From Deltaproteobacteria bacterium (GTDB lineage Bacteria; Desulfobacterota; Syntrophia; Syntrophales; Smithellaceae): DNA of 38,935 bases. Below the pieces are notes generated by a model. The model had not been told where the DNA came from. It searched no databases and was given only the letters and a program-made list of their open reading frames with translations. The stretch is taken from NCBI GenBank assembly GCA_022703375.1, contig JAKLDS010000019.1, positions 1-38,935 on the forward strand. Reading direction: 5' to 3'. The translations under genes were made by a program, and so were the position numbers. Within the stretch, counting starts at the first letter, position 1, and each line of letters starts with the position of its first letter. Positions 8,872 through 17,436 of this stretch are shown one piece after another.

Positions 8872-9819
8872 ATGGAAAAACAAAAAATCAGAATAGGCGT
8901 TGTCGGCATCGGTCATCTGGGCAATTACCATCTCCAGAAATATGCGAAGCTGGAAAACGCGCAGATTGTTGCCGTTGTTGATCCGGTTGCCGAAAAAGCG
9001 GCCAAGGCCGCTGCTCTTTACAATTGTTCCGTTCTGGCCAGTCATCTGGATATGCCGGGCAAGGTTGACGCTGTAAGCATTGCGGTACCGACAGGCCAGC
9101 ACTATCTTGTTGCCAGAGATTTATTAGCCGGGGGAATTGATGTCCTGATAGAAAAACCGATCTGTTCTACACTGAAAGAAGCAGATGAATTGATTGCGCT
9201 GGCGCGGAAAAACAAATTGATTCTGCAAGTCGGCTTTGTGGAAAGGTTTAATCCGGCTGTGATGGCTCTGGGGAAAGTTATTCAGAAGCCGATGTTTATC
9301 GAGGCTCATCGCCTTCATCCCTTTTTCGAGAGGGGGACCGATGTTGATGTGATTCTGGATTTGATGATTCATGATCTGGACATCATCCTGAAATTTGTCA
9401 ACTCGCCTCTGGCCGGCGTGGAAGCAGTGGGTATTCCTGTTCTTTCGCAGAAAATTGATATCTCCAATGTGCGGCTTACTTTTGCAACCGGCTGCGTCGC
9501 CAATATTACTGCCAGCCGCATCAGCGCCAAAACCATGCAGAAAATACGTTTCTTCGGAATTGAGGGATACCATTCCGTAGACTGCCAGAAAAGGGAAATT
9601 CTTTCTCTGGGGAAACGCAAAAGCGAAACGGGACAGGTGGATATTTTTCAAAATCAAGTCGAAGTCGGCAGCCATGACCCTCTGGAAGAAGAAATCCGTT
9701 CCTTTCTGCATTCCGTCGTCAACAGGACCGATCCGGAAGCCTGCGGGGAGGAAGCCCGCAAATCACTGGCTCTGGCCATTGACATCATACAGAAAATGAA
9801 AACAGCTGAGGTTGTCTGA
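8872..9819 (+). CDS. gnnA: Gfo/Idh/MocA-family oxidoreductase, probable GnnA (UDP-GlcNAc 3-dehydrogenase)
   Basis: NAD-dependent sugar dehydrogenase of 315 residues. The N-terminal Rossmann fold has the loop GVVGIGHLGNYH, followed by the family E-K-P motif with catalytic K95 (EKPIC, 94-98) and the C-terminal-domain motif DLMIHDLD (H167). A lone Gfo/Idh gene is frequent in LPS clusters. Here it sits between lpxA and lpxB and is followed 3 bases later by a DegT aminotransferase, the gnnA-gnnB arrangement known from Acidithiobacillus ferrooxidans. There GnnA oxidises the 3-OH of UDP-GlcNAc to a ketone. Substrate identity here is inference from context. The ribosome site is weak (AGAGG about 17 bases upstream), so translation is probably coupled. 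Confidence 0.72.
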   Translation: MEKQKIRIGVVGIGHLGNYHLQKYAKLENAQIVAVVDPVAEKAAKAAALYNCSVLASHLDMPGKVDAVSIAVPTGQHYLVARDLLAGGIDVLIEKPICSTLKEADELIALARKNKLILQVGFVERFNPAVMALGKVIQKPMFIEAHRLHPFFERGTDVDVILDLMIHDLDIILKFVNSPLAGVEAVGIPVLSQKIDISNVRLTFATGCVANITASRISAKTMQKIRFFGIEGYHSVDCQKREILSLGKRKSETGQVDIFQNQVEVGSHDPLEEEIRSFLHSVVNRTDPEACGEEARKSLALAIDIIQKMKTAEVV

Positions 9820-9821
9820 TA

Positions 9822-10919
9822 ATGATTCCCATGGTAGATCTCAAAAGGCAGTACCATGCCTTGAAAACGGAAATAGACGCCGCCGTCGCGGATGTGCTGG
9901 AACAAACTCAATTCATTTTGGGTCCTAACGTTGCTAACCTCGAAAATGAAGTTGCCGCTTACCACGGCTTGCCTTATGCGATAGGCGTCGCCAATGGCAC
10001 GGACGCCCTGCTTTTGGCGCTGCGCGCCTGCGGGATTAAAGCAGGCGATGAAGTCATTACGACACCCTTCACTTTCATCGCGACGGCGGAAGTGGTCGCC
10101 GAATTGAATGCAAAACCGGTATTTGCTGATATCCGCCCCGATACTTTTAATATTGATTCCCGGCTTATCGAAGAAAAAATTACAAAAAAAACAAAAGCTA
10201 TTATTCCCGTGCATTTATTCGGTCAGGCGGCGGATATGAAGACGATAATGGAAATCGCCGGCAAATACCAACTGAAAGTCATTGAAGACTGCGCGCAGGC
10301 TTTTGGCGCCAGATATCAGGGACAACTTACCGGGACAATCGGCGATGCCGGATGTTTCAGCTTTTTCCCCAGCAAAAACCTGGGTGGTTACGGCGACGGC
10401 GGTATGGTTATCACGCAAAACGAAGACATCGCCCGACAGATAAAAATGCTGCGTAATCACGGCAGCTCTGTGCGTTACCATCATGCGGCTGTGGGGTATA
10501 ACAGCCGGCTGGATGAAATTCAGGCCGCCATCCTTCGCGTCAAACTCCAGAGAATTAATCAGTATAACGCCTCCCGCAGGCGCAATGCCGCAGCTTATTG
10601 CAAAGCAATGGACAACAATAAAAATATTATTCTGCCGACGGAGGCTGCCGGATGTGAACATGTCTATCATCAATTTACGATTCGCTCCGGGAATCGCGAT
10701 GCTCTGGCCGAAGCGCTGAAGGAAAATAATATTGCCTCGGCTGTTTATTATCCGGTGCCGTTGCATCAACAGGAAGTCTTTGTAAAAATATACGGTCAGT
10801 CCGCAAAATTGGCACAGAGCGAAAGTTGTGCCGGTGAAGTTATTTCCCTGCCGATGTTTCCGGAGCTGACCTACGAAGAAATCCGGTTCATTGCCGATGT
10901 GATTAACCATGTCTCCTGA
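9822..10919 (+). CDS. gnnB: DegT/DnrJ/EryC1-family aminotransferase, probable GnnB
   Basis: PLP-dependent sugar aminotransferase of 365 residues. The PLP lysine is K185 in FFPSKNLGGYGDGG, with D156 (EDCAQAFGA) as the ring-nitrogen aspartate and ANGTDALLLAL at 58-67. It resembles WbpE/WlbC-type enzymes, which transaminate UDP-3-keto sugars (GDEVITTPFTFIATAE, RYHHAAVGYNSRLDEIQAAIL). Next to the Gfo/Idh gene it should convert UDP-3-keto-GlcNAc to UDP-2-acetamido-3-amino-glucose, the substrate for amide-linked lipid A. It overlaps the lpxB start by 11 bases. A role in an O-antigen diamino sugar is possible, but the location inside the lipid A operon argues against it. Confidence 0.75.
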   Translation: MIPMVDLKRQYHALKTEIDAAVADVLEQTQFILGPNVANLENEVAAYHGLPYAIGVANGTDALLLALRACGIKAGDEVITTPFTFIATAEVVAELNAKPVFADIRPDTFNIDSRLIEEKITKKTKAIIPVHLFGQAADMKTIMEIAGKYQLKVIEDCAQAFGARYQGQLTGTIGDAGCFSFFPSKNLGGYGDGGMVITQNEDIARQIKMLRNHGSSVRYHHAAVGYNSRLDEIQAAILRVKLQRINQYNASRRRNAAAYCKAMDNNKNIILPTEAAGCEHVYHQFTIRSGNRDALAEALKENNIASAVYYPVPLHQQEVFVKIYGQSAKLAQSESCAGEVISLPMFPELTYEEIRFIADVINHVS

Positions 10920-12054
10920 AGCGGCTAAAAAAATAATGATTATTGCCGGGGAGGCCTCCGGCGACATGCACGGTGCCAGCCTGGTGCGCGAAATGCATAA
11001 GCTGGATTCCTCATTGGCTTTTTTCGGCATCGGCGGCAATCGTTTGGAAGAAGCGGGAGTAAAGCTGCTCGCACATGCCTCGGAAATAGCGGTTGTCGGT
11101 CTGACGGAAGTTATTGCCAAAATAAGCAGTATTCGTAAAATAGCGAAAAATCTCAAGCGCGCAATGGACGAACTCCGTCCCGAATTGTTGATTTTGATTG
11201 ATTTTCCCGATTTCAATCTGAACATTGCCGCGCGCGCCGCCAAAAAAAGAAATATCAGGATTTTCTATTATATCAGCCCGCAAGTCTGGGCGTGGCGCAA
11301 AAGCAGAATTAATCAAATCAAAAAATTAGTTGATAAAATGGCCGTCATCCTGCCTTTTGAAGTCGCAACGTATGCCCAAAAAGGATTTGCTGTTGATTAT
11401 GTCGGCCATCCTCTGTTGGATATGGTGAAAATGGATTATTCGCGGGATCACGCCCTTAATCAATTGAACCTGCCGGCGGATAAAACGACGGTTGCCCTTT
11501 TACCGGGAAGCAGGATGTCCGAAGTTAACAAACTACTGCCGGAAATGATTAAGGCGGCGGACATCATGAGGAGTGCGCGGCCGGAGATTCAGTTCATCCT
11601 GCCCCTGGCCGATATGCTCGAAGAAAAAATAATCACCGACATGATTGACGGATATCGGGTGCCGGTGAAAGTTATCAATGGCCGGACCTATGATGTTATC
11701 ACCTGTGCTGATCTGGCCATTGTGGCTTCCGGCACGGCGACGCTGGAAACCGGTCTTTTGGGAGTGCCGATGGTGATTGTTTACAAAATGTCTCCAATTT
11801 CATATTTTGTCGGCAGACTCATCGTTGATGTTAAAAATATCGGTCTGGTTAATATTGTGGCGGGAAAAACCATCGTGCCGGAATTAATTCAGGATGAAGC
11901 CAATGCCGGGCGGATTGCCGCAGAGGCTCTGGACATAATTAACGATCCGGAAAAACAAAAACGGATAAAAAGTGAACTGCAATCCCTGCGCGCTAAAATG
12001 GGCAACCCCGGAGCAGCATTAAGAGCTGCCAAACTGGCCGTTGATATGTTATAG
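10909..12054 (+). CDS. lpxB: lipid-A-disaccharide synthase LpxB
   Basis: GT19 glycosyltransferase that joins lipid X to UDP-2,3-diacylglucosamine, giving the beta-1,6 disaccharide at the inner membrane. The 381 residues match the family. The N-terminal IIAGEASGDMHGASL, YYISPQVWAWRKSRI, LLPGSRMSEV and the donor-site region ASGTATLETGLLGVPMVIVYK are all present. The start overlaps the aminotransferase end. No lpxI or lpxH lies beside it, so UDP-diacylglucosamine hydrolysis must be encoded outside the window. Confidence 0.95.
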   Translation: MSPEAAKKIMIIAGEASGDMHGASLVREMHKLDSSLAFFGIGGNRLEEAGVKLLAHASEIAVVGLTEVIAKISSIRKIAKNLKRAMDELRPELLILIDFPDFNLNIAARAAKKRNIRIFYYISPQVWAWRKSRINQIKKLVDKMAVILPFEVATYAQKGFAVDYVGHPLLDMVKMDYSRDHALNQLNLPADKTTVALLPGSRMSEVNKLLPEMIKAADIMRSARPEIQFILPLADMLEEKIITDMIDGYRVPVKVINGRTYDVITCADLAIVASGTATLETGLLGVPMVIVYKMSPISYFVGRLIVDVKNIGLVNIVAGKTIVPELIQDEANAGRIAAEALDIINDPEKQKRIKSELQSLRAKMGNPGAALRAAKLAVDML

Positions 12055-12062
12055 AGGAAATC

Positions 12063-13826
12063 ATGGAAATATTTAAACGACTTTTGCGACTGGCCAGGCC
12101 TTATTACTGGCGCTTTACTTTTGCCATGATTTGTATGCTGATAGCCGGAGGCCTGCAATCATCGCTGGCGGTTTTGGTTAAACCTGTGCTGGATGATATT
12201 TTTCTCGGTAAAAACGCCACCGCTTTGCAATGGATTCCGCTGGCTGTTATTGGAATTTTTCTGCTGAAAGGCGCTTGCAATTACGGCCAGACAATCTTGA
12301 TGAGCTTTATCGGGTTGCGCATTGTCACTAATTTGCGCAATCAATTATACGATCAGATACAGAAGCAATCACTGGCTTTTTTTACTCAGCATCCGACAGG
12401 CATACTCATGTCCCGCATCACCAATGATGTTGTTTCCATTCAGGCCGCGTCATCGGAAGCGGTTACCAGTCTGATTAAGGATACTTTCACGCTCGTTTCG
12501 CTGATCGGCGTCATTTTTTACACGGACTGGAAACTGGCCATTGTCGCCATGATTGTTTTCCCTCTCACCATCTATCCGATATCCCGGCTGGGAAAAAAAA
12601 TGCGAAAGGTGGCGACATCAACCCAGGTAACCATGGGAACGCTGAGCTCTCTTTTACAGGAAACGATTTCCGGAACACGCATAGTTAAAGCATTCGGCAT
12701 GGAAAAATATGAAAATGAACGTTTTGCCGCGGAAAATGAACGGCTTTTCAAATTCAATATGAAAGCGGTTTCCGTCAACGCCATCTCACACCCGCTGATG
12801 GAATTCCTGGGCGGCCTGGGCATCGCGGCCGTTATTTTTTACGGCGGTTACAATGTTGTCCAGGGCAATTCCACGCCCGGAACTTTCTTTTCGTTTCTGG
12901 CGGCGCTGCTGATGCTCTATGAGCCTGTAAAGAGATTGACGAATGTCAATAACACCATCAATCAGGGGATTGCCGGAGCGGAACGCGTCTTTGCCATAAT
13001 TGACAGGGTGCCGGATATTGCCGACAAGCCTGCCGCCGTTGAGCTGCCGGTAATTACGCAGGGCATTGATATAGAAAATGTAACCTTCTGCTATGAAAAA
13101 ACGCCAGTTCTGCGGAATATCAACCTCTCCATCAGAGCCGGCGAAGTTGTTGCTTTTGTCGGAATGAGCGGTGGCGGAAAAACATCGCTGGTTAATCTGA
13201 TACCCCGGTTTTATGATGTTACGTCGGGCCGTATTCTGATTGACGGCCATGATATCCGTGAAGTATCCCTGCAATCGCTGCGCAGCCGGATTGCCATCGT
13301 CACCCAGCAGACGATTCTTTTTAACGATTCCGTCAGAAACAACATTGCCTACGGCGATATTGAACGCACCGAAGAAGATATTATCAATGCCGCCCGCGCC
13401 GCCAACGCCCACAACTTCATTATGAAGCTGCCCCACGGATATGACACCAATATCGGCGAGCTGGGCACCAAGCTCTCCGGCGGGGAAAAACAGCGCATTT
13501 CCATTGCGCGGGCACTGTTGAAAGACGCGCCGATTTTAATTCTGGACGAGGCGACATCCTCACTGGATACGGAAGCGGAAATTGAAGTTCAGGAGGCCCT
13601 CGATAATCTGATGAAAGGGCGAACCACGCTGGTTATCGCCCACAGACTTTCGACAATTCGCAATGCCGACAGAATAATCGCTCTCGTTAACGGCGAAATT
13701 ATCGAAGAAGGAAATCACGAAACCCTGCTGGCGAAAAAGGGCGAATATTACAGGCTTTACAATTTACAGTTCAAAGATGAAGGAAGCAATCCGACAAATG
13801 GTGAATTGGCAAAGGATATGGAATGA
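12063..13826 (+). CDS. msbA: lipid A flippase MsbA, ABC exporter
   Basis: Flips core-lipid A across the inner membrane. It is a half-transporter of 587 residues: six transmembrane helices in the first 310 residues, then the ATPase. The ATPase carries Walker A (GMSGGGKTS), signature (LSGGEKQRISIARALL), Walker B (ILILDEATSSLD) and H-loop (VIAHRLST). AGAGGAAATC directly precedes the ATG. Placement between lpxB and lpxK supports MsbA over a general multidrug exporter. Confidence 0.93.
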   Translation: MEIFKRLLRLARPYYWRFTFAMICMLIAGGLQSSLAVLVKPVLDDIFLGKNATALQWIPLAVIGIFLLKGACNYGQTILMSFIGLRIVTNLRNQLYDQIQKQSLAFFTQHPTGILMSRITNDVVSIQAASSEAVTSLIKDTFTLVSLIGVIFYTDWKLAIVAMIVFPLTIYPISRLGKKMRKVATSTQVTMGTLSSLLQETISGTRIVKAFGMEKYENERFAAENERLFKFNMKAVSVNAISHPLMEFLGGLGIAAVIFYGGYNVVQGNSTPGTFFSFLAALLMLYEPVKRLTNVNNTINQGIAGAERVFAIIDRVPDIADKPAAVELPVITQGIDIENVTFCYEKTPVLRNINLSIRAGEVVAFVGMSGGGKTSLVNLIPRFYDVTSGRILIDGHDIREVSLQSLRSRIAIVTQQTILFNDSVRNNIAYGDIERTEEDIINAARAANAHNFIMKLPHGYDTNIGELGTKLSGGEKQRISIARALLKDAPILILDEATSSLDTEAEIEVQEALDNLMKGRTTLVIAHRLSTIRNADRIIALVNGEIIEEGNHETLLAKKGEYYRLYNLQFKDEGSNPTNGELAKDME

Positions 13827-14895
13827 TGACGGAAGCGGCATCCTCTTGCGCCCGGTTAAGGCCATTGCCTATGCCTTATCGCTGTTTTATCATCTGGTGA
13901 TAAATCTCCGCAACCGGCTCTATGACGCCGGAATTTTTCCTGCCGTTAAACTTCCCTGCCCGGTTATCAGCGTGGGCAATATTACCGTGGGCGGCACGGG
14001 AAAGACACCCACTGTTATTATGCTGGCCCGACAATTAAGCGAAAAAGGCTGGAAACCGGCCATCCTGAGCCGCGGCTACGGCGGCAGCAGCTCTCATTCG
14101 GTTAACGTTGTTGCCGACGGCAAAAAAATACTATTATCGGCAAAAACGGCCGGCGATGAACCGCTGCTGATAGCGGAAACCTTAAAAGACATACCTGTCC
14201 TTACCGGAACCAGCCGGATTGCCACAGGCCGGGCGGCTGTGGAAAAGTATGGCGCCAATGTACTTCTTTGTGACGATGCATTCCAGCATCGCCGGATATA
14301 TCGCGATATTAATCTGGTTTTACTCGACAGCGCAGCTCCTCTGGGTAACGGTTATCTGCTGCCGCGGGGCAGCCTGCGCGAACCGTCCGCCGCGCTGAAA
14401 AGAGCCGATGCTTTAATCTTGACCCGTGTTGAGGAAAACGTTCCGGCAGATAATGAAATTGTTAAGCTGGCGCAGATTAATCAAACACCGCTTTTTCGCG
14501 GCAGGCATGTCGCCCGCGAAGTTATCAGGAGAGAAAGGGAAATGTCCCTGCCCCTGACTTATCTGGCAGGGAAAAAAGTATGCGCTTTTTGCGGCATCGC
14601 TCAGCCGCAGTCATTTAAAAAAATGATTGGTGCCGCCGGAGCGCAAATTGCATCGCTCGACATTTTCCCCGATCATCATCGCTATGAAATAAATGAGCTC
14701 GAAGGCATCATAAATAAATTTACAGAAAGCGGCGCCGATTTTATTCTGACAACGGAAAAAGACGGCGCGCGATTGACTGATTTTCCGGAATTTTTAAAGC
14801 CGATTTATTTACTGCGTATTGCCATGGAAATCATCCCGGACAGCAGATTATGGGATGATTTTATTGAAGAATTATTGAAAAACAGAACGGTTTGA
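13798..14895 (+). CDS. lpxK: tetraacyldisaccharide 4'-kinase LpxK
   Basis: Phosphorylates the 4' position of the lipid A disaccharide at the inner membrane. The P-loop GNITVGGTGKTPT and the family sequence ILSRGYGGSS are clear. Also present are LLCDDAFQHR, a central catalytic region, and FPDHHRY with TTEKDGARL near the C-terminus. The ATG at 13798 follows AAGGAAG and gives 365 residues starting M-V-N-W-Q-R-I-W, like known LpxK N-termini. An in-frame ATG at 13777 would overlap msbA by 50 bases and has no better ribosome site. The start is 29 bases inside msbA, implying coupling. Confidence 0.94.
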   Translation: MVNWQRIWNDDGSGILLRPVKAIAYALSLFYHLVINLRNRLYDAGIFPAVKLPCPVISVGNITVGGTGKTPTVIMLARQLSEKGWKPAILSRGYGGSSSHSVNVVADGKKILLSAKTAGDEPLLIAETLKDIPVLTGTSRIATGRAAVEKYGANVLLCDDAFQHRRIYRDINLVLLDSAAPLGNGYLLPRGSLREPSAALKRADALILTRVEENVPADNEIVKLAQINQTPLFRGRHVAREVIRREREMSLPLTYLAGKKVCAFCGIAQPQSFKKMIGAAGAQIASLDIFPDHHRYEINELEGIINKFTESGADFILTTEKDGARLTDFPEFLKPIYLLRIAMEIIPDSRLWDDFIEELLKNRTV

Positions 14896-14897
14896 TT

Positions 14898-15788
14898 GTG
14901 CAGATAAACGTGGCCATAAAAATTGTCCGCAGCATTCCCCGGGGTTTGAGAAAATTATCAGCCGTTCTCCTGGCTAAAGCGCTTTACGTTATTTCTCTTA
15001 AGCACCGCCTGATTACCATTCACAACCTGACGCGGTCTTTTCCGGAAAAGACGCCGGATGAAATTGTGGCAATCGCCAAAGCCTCTTATCGCAGTTTTGC
15101 ACTGATGGCCGCGGAATTTTGCGATATCACCGTGTTGAGCGAAGATAACCTGTCGCAGTATATTACCATAGAGGGACTGGAAAATTACACCGCAGCGCGC
15201 CTCGGGAATAAGGGGGTTCTGCTCTTCGGAGCGCATTTCGGCAACTGGGAGCTGGGAAATGCCGCACTGGCCATCACTGTAAAACCCCTCATTTTTATTT
15301 ACCGCATTCTCGACAATCCTTTTTTGGAAAAAAGCATTACCGCAGTGCGTGCGGCGTGCGGCAACTCTTCTCTTTCCAAGGAACATGCCATGCGGCCGAT
15401 GCTGCGCGCCTTAAAGAACGGGGAAACCATCAACCTGCTTATTGACCAGAATGTCGCCTGGTATGACGGTGTTTTTGTTGATTTTTTCGGCCGCCGCGCC
15501 TGTGCTACAGCCGGTCTGGCCCTGCTGGCTCTGCGCACAGCCGCGCCGGTGCTCCCGGCTTTTACCCGGCGCCTGCCTGACGGCCGGTATGTTCTGGAAA
15601 TAGGCAAAGAAGTGGAAATCATCCGTTCGGCCAACCGCGCTGATGATATCTTGCTCAATACGGAAAAATTCACTAAGATAATTGAAGAAAATATTCGCCG
15701 GCATCCCGAGCAATGGTTCTGGATGCATCAGCGCTGGAAGACCAAGCGCTGTCAGGTAAAACAAAGAGGAACATCAACTGAATGCTGA
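14898..15788 (+). CDS. lpxL: lysophospholipid-type acyltransferase, lipid A late acyltransferase LpxL/HtrB family
   Basis: Adds a secondary acyl chain to Kdo-lipid A at the inner membrane. The catalytic HX4E motif is in GAHFGNWELGN (H113/E118 with this start), followed by LLIDQNV and DFFGRRACATAGLALLAL, typical of LpxL/LpxM. The N-terminal hydrophobic stretch is weak. Possible starts are TTG 14892 (overlapping the lpxK stop) and GTG 14898; I chose the GTG, giving 296 residues, but this is uncertain. Only one late acyltransferase lies in the window. Its stop overlaps the waaF start. Confidence 0.88.
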   Translation: MQINVAIKIVRSIPRGLRKLSAVLLAKALYVISLKHRLITIHNLTRSFPEKTPDEIVAIAKASYRSFALMAAEFCDITVLSEDNLSQYITIEGLENYTAARLGNKGVLLFGAHFGNWELGNAALAITVKPLIFIYRILDNPFLEKSITAVRAACGNSSLSKEHAMRPMLRALKNGETINLLIDQNVAWYDGVFVDFFGRRACATAGLALLALRTAAPVLPAFTRRLPDGRYVLEIGKEVEIIRSANRADDILLNTEKFTKIIEENIRRHPEQWFWMHQRWKTKRCQVKQRGTSTEC

Positions 15789-16843
15789 AAGCAAATAAGA
15801 CATTACCCGGGGAAGGCATCGGGAAAATATTGATCCGGGGGACAAACTGGATAGGCGATGCGGTTTTAACCTTGCCTGCCGTTGCCGCCATAAGGATGAA
15901 CTATCCGCAGGCGCATATTGCCGTGCTTGCCAAACCCTGGGTAGCTGATATTTATCAGCTCGGTTCCGACGTGGATGAAATCATTATTTATGAAAAACGA
16001 TTTGATAACCCTCTGGGTGTGTTGCGCCTTGCTCGCCTGTTGAAAGAAAGAAAATTTAATCTGGCAATACTGCTGCAAAATGCCGTCGAGGCGGCAATCA
16101 TAGCGGCAGTCGCGGGTATACCGCTGCGCGCCGGTTATAATACTGACGGCCGCGGGATTTTTTTAACGCATTCGGTCCGGCGCAACGCCGCAATTAAAAA
16201 AGTACACCAGATTGATTACTATCTGGAGATGGTCGGGGCACTGGGATTAGCCTCGGCAGGCGGGCAAATCAATCTGGAGAAAAGAATTAATCCCAACGCG
16301 GCATTATCCGTCTTGAAGAAGTACGGCCTGGCTGAGAAAAAAATAATTACGGGCATTGCCCCCGGCGCCACCTATGGCCCGGCAAAAAGATGGTTTCCGC
16401 AACGCTTTGCCGCCGTCGCCGATCTTCTTGCCGATTGCTGCGGCTGCGCCGTCGTGATTATGGGCGGTAAATCCGACGATGCCGCGGCAGAGGAAGTGCA
16501 GCGGCAGGCGAAGAATGCCCTGACAAATCTGGCGGGAAAGACTACTCTGGCGGAAGCGGTTCATATAATTTCACAATGCAGTCTCTTTATCAGCAACGAC
16601 TCCGGACTTATGCACATTGCCGGGGCGCTCAACATTCCGACTATCGCTATTTTCGGTTCGACCAATCCGGTAACAACGAAACCGGCGGGCAGCCAATCGG
16701 TCATTATCCGCAAAGAAGTTTCGTGCAGCCCCTGTCTGCAGGAAACATGCGCCGGAGATTTTCGCTGCATGGATCTGATTACCGTGGAAGATGTTGTCGG
16801 CGCCGCCCGACAATTTTTGACGGGAAAGCGGGTTGCGCCATGA
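15782..16843 (+). CDS. waaF: ADP-heptose:LPS heptosyltransferase II (WaaF-like)
   Basis: GT9 glycosyltransferase that adds the second heptose to the LPS inner core. The N-terminal NWIGDAVLTLPAVAAIR is the WaaF form of the acceptor loop. GAPGATYGPAKRWF-like residues lie mid-protein (IAPGATYGPAKRW). The ADP-heptose site is ISNDSGLMHIAGAL followed by IAIFGSTNPVTT. A cysteine-rich segment (S-C-S-P-C, then C-A-G-D-F-R-C-M) near the C-terminus is common in the family. The ATG lies inside the lpxL stop region. gmhB follows with an ATGA overlap, so the three genes are probably co-translated. Confidence 0.92.
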   Translation: MLKANKTLPGEGIGKILIRGTNWIGDAVLTLPAVAAIRMNYPQAHIAVLAKPWVADIYQLGSDVDEIIIYEKRFDNPLGVLRLARLLKERKFNLAILLQNAVEAAIIAAVAGIPLRAGYNTDGRGIFLTHSVRRNAAIKKVHQIDYYLEMVGALGLASAGGQINLEKRINPNAALSVLKKYGLAEKKIITGIAPGATYGPAKRWFPQRFAAVADLLADCCGCAVVIMGGKSDDAAAEEVQRQAKNALTNLAGKTTLAEAVHIISQCSLFISNDSGLMHIAGALNIPTIAIFGSTNPVTTKPAGSQSVIIRKEVSCSPCLQETCAGDFRCMDLITVEDVVGAARQFLTGKRVAP

Positions 16844-17436
16844 AAAAAATCAGCGCTGTTTTTCTGGACAGGGATGGGACAATCAATGAGGAAGTCGGAT
16901 ATCTGGACAGCCTCGCTAAACTGAAAATAATTCCCGCAGCCTCTGCAGCTATCCGCCTGATTAACCAAAGCGGCATGAAAGCCGTCGTTATCAGCAATCA
17001 ATCCGGCGTGGCGCGCGGCATTTTTCCGGAAGAATTCGTGCAGACGGTAAACAATCAACTGGAAGAATTGTTGAAGAAAGAGGGCGCCGTAATTGATAAA
17101 TTCTATTATTGCCCCCATCATCCGACGGCCGGGGAAGGAACATACCGACAAAAATGCTCCTGCCGCAAGCCGGAGCCGGGCATGCTGCGGCAGGCGGCGC
17201 GGGAGCTGAATCTTGATTTAACGAGTTCTTATCTGATCGGTGACCGATACATTGACATCGAAACGGCCGGCAGGGTGGGGGCGAAAGGTGTTCTGGTAAA
17301 AACAGGTTTCGGAGCGGCGCTGCTCAGGGATGAAGGCCCGGACAAGGCAACTCCGGAAAACAAACCAGCTTTTATAGCAGGCGATATAATGGAAGCCGTG
17401 CAGTGGATATTAAAGAATCGGAAACAGAGCAAATGA
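16840..17436 (+). CDS. gmhB: D-glycero-beta-D-manno-heptose 1,7-bisphosphate 7-phosphatase GmhB
   Basis: HAD-superfamily phosphatase of the ADP-heptose pathway. The ATG at 16840 overlaps the waaF stop as ATGA, giving 198 residues; in-frame sequence upstream lies inside waaF in another frame and is not GmhB-like. The nucleophile and general acid are D10 and D12 in FLDRDGTIN. ISNQSGVARG is motif II, and the zinc site is C-P-H-H-P through C-S-C-R-K-P. GDRYIDIETA supplies the final acidic residues. It sits between the two heptosyltransferases that use its pathway product. gmhA and hldE are not in the window. Confidence 0.94.
   Translation: MKKISAVFLDRDGTINEEVGYLDSLAKLKIIPAASAAIRLINQSGMKAVVISNQSGVARGIFPEEFVQTVNNQLEELLKKEGAVIDKFYYCPHHPTAGEGTYRQKCSCRKPEPGMLRQAARELNLDLTSSYLIGDRYIDIETAGRVGAKGVLVKTGFGAALLRDEGPDKATPENKPAFIAGDIMEAVQWILKNRKQSK

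Noticed and set aside
16576-16839. An open frame extending gmhB upstream
   Set aside because: It lies inside waaF in another frame, has no GmhB-like sequence, and the ATG at 16840 forms a classic ATGA overlap.
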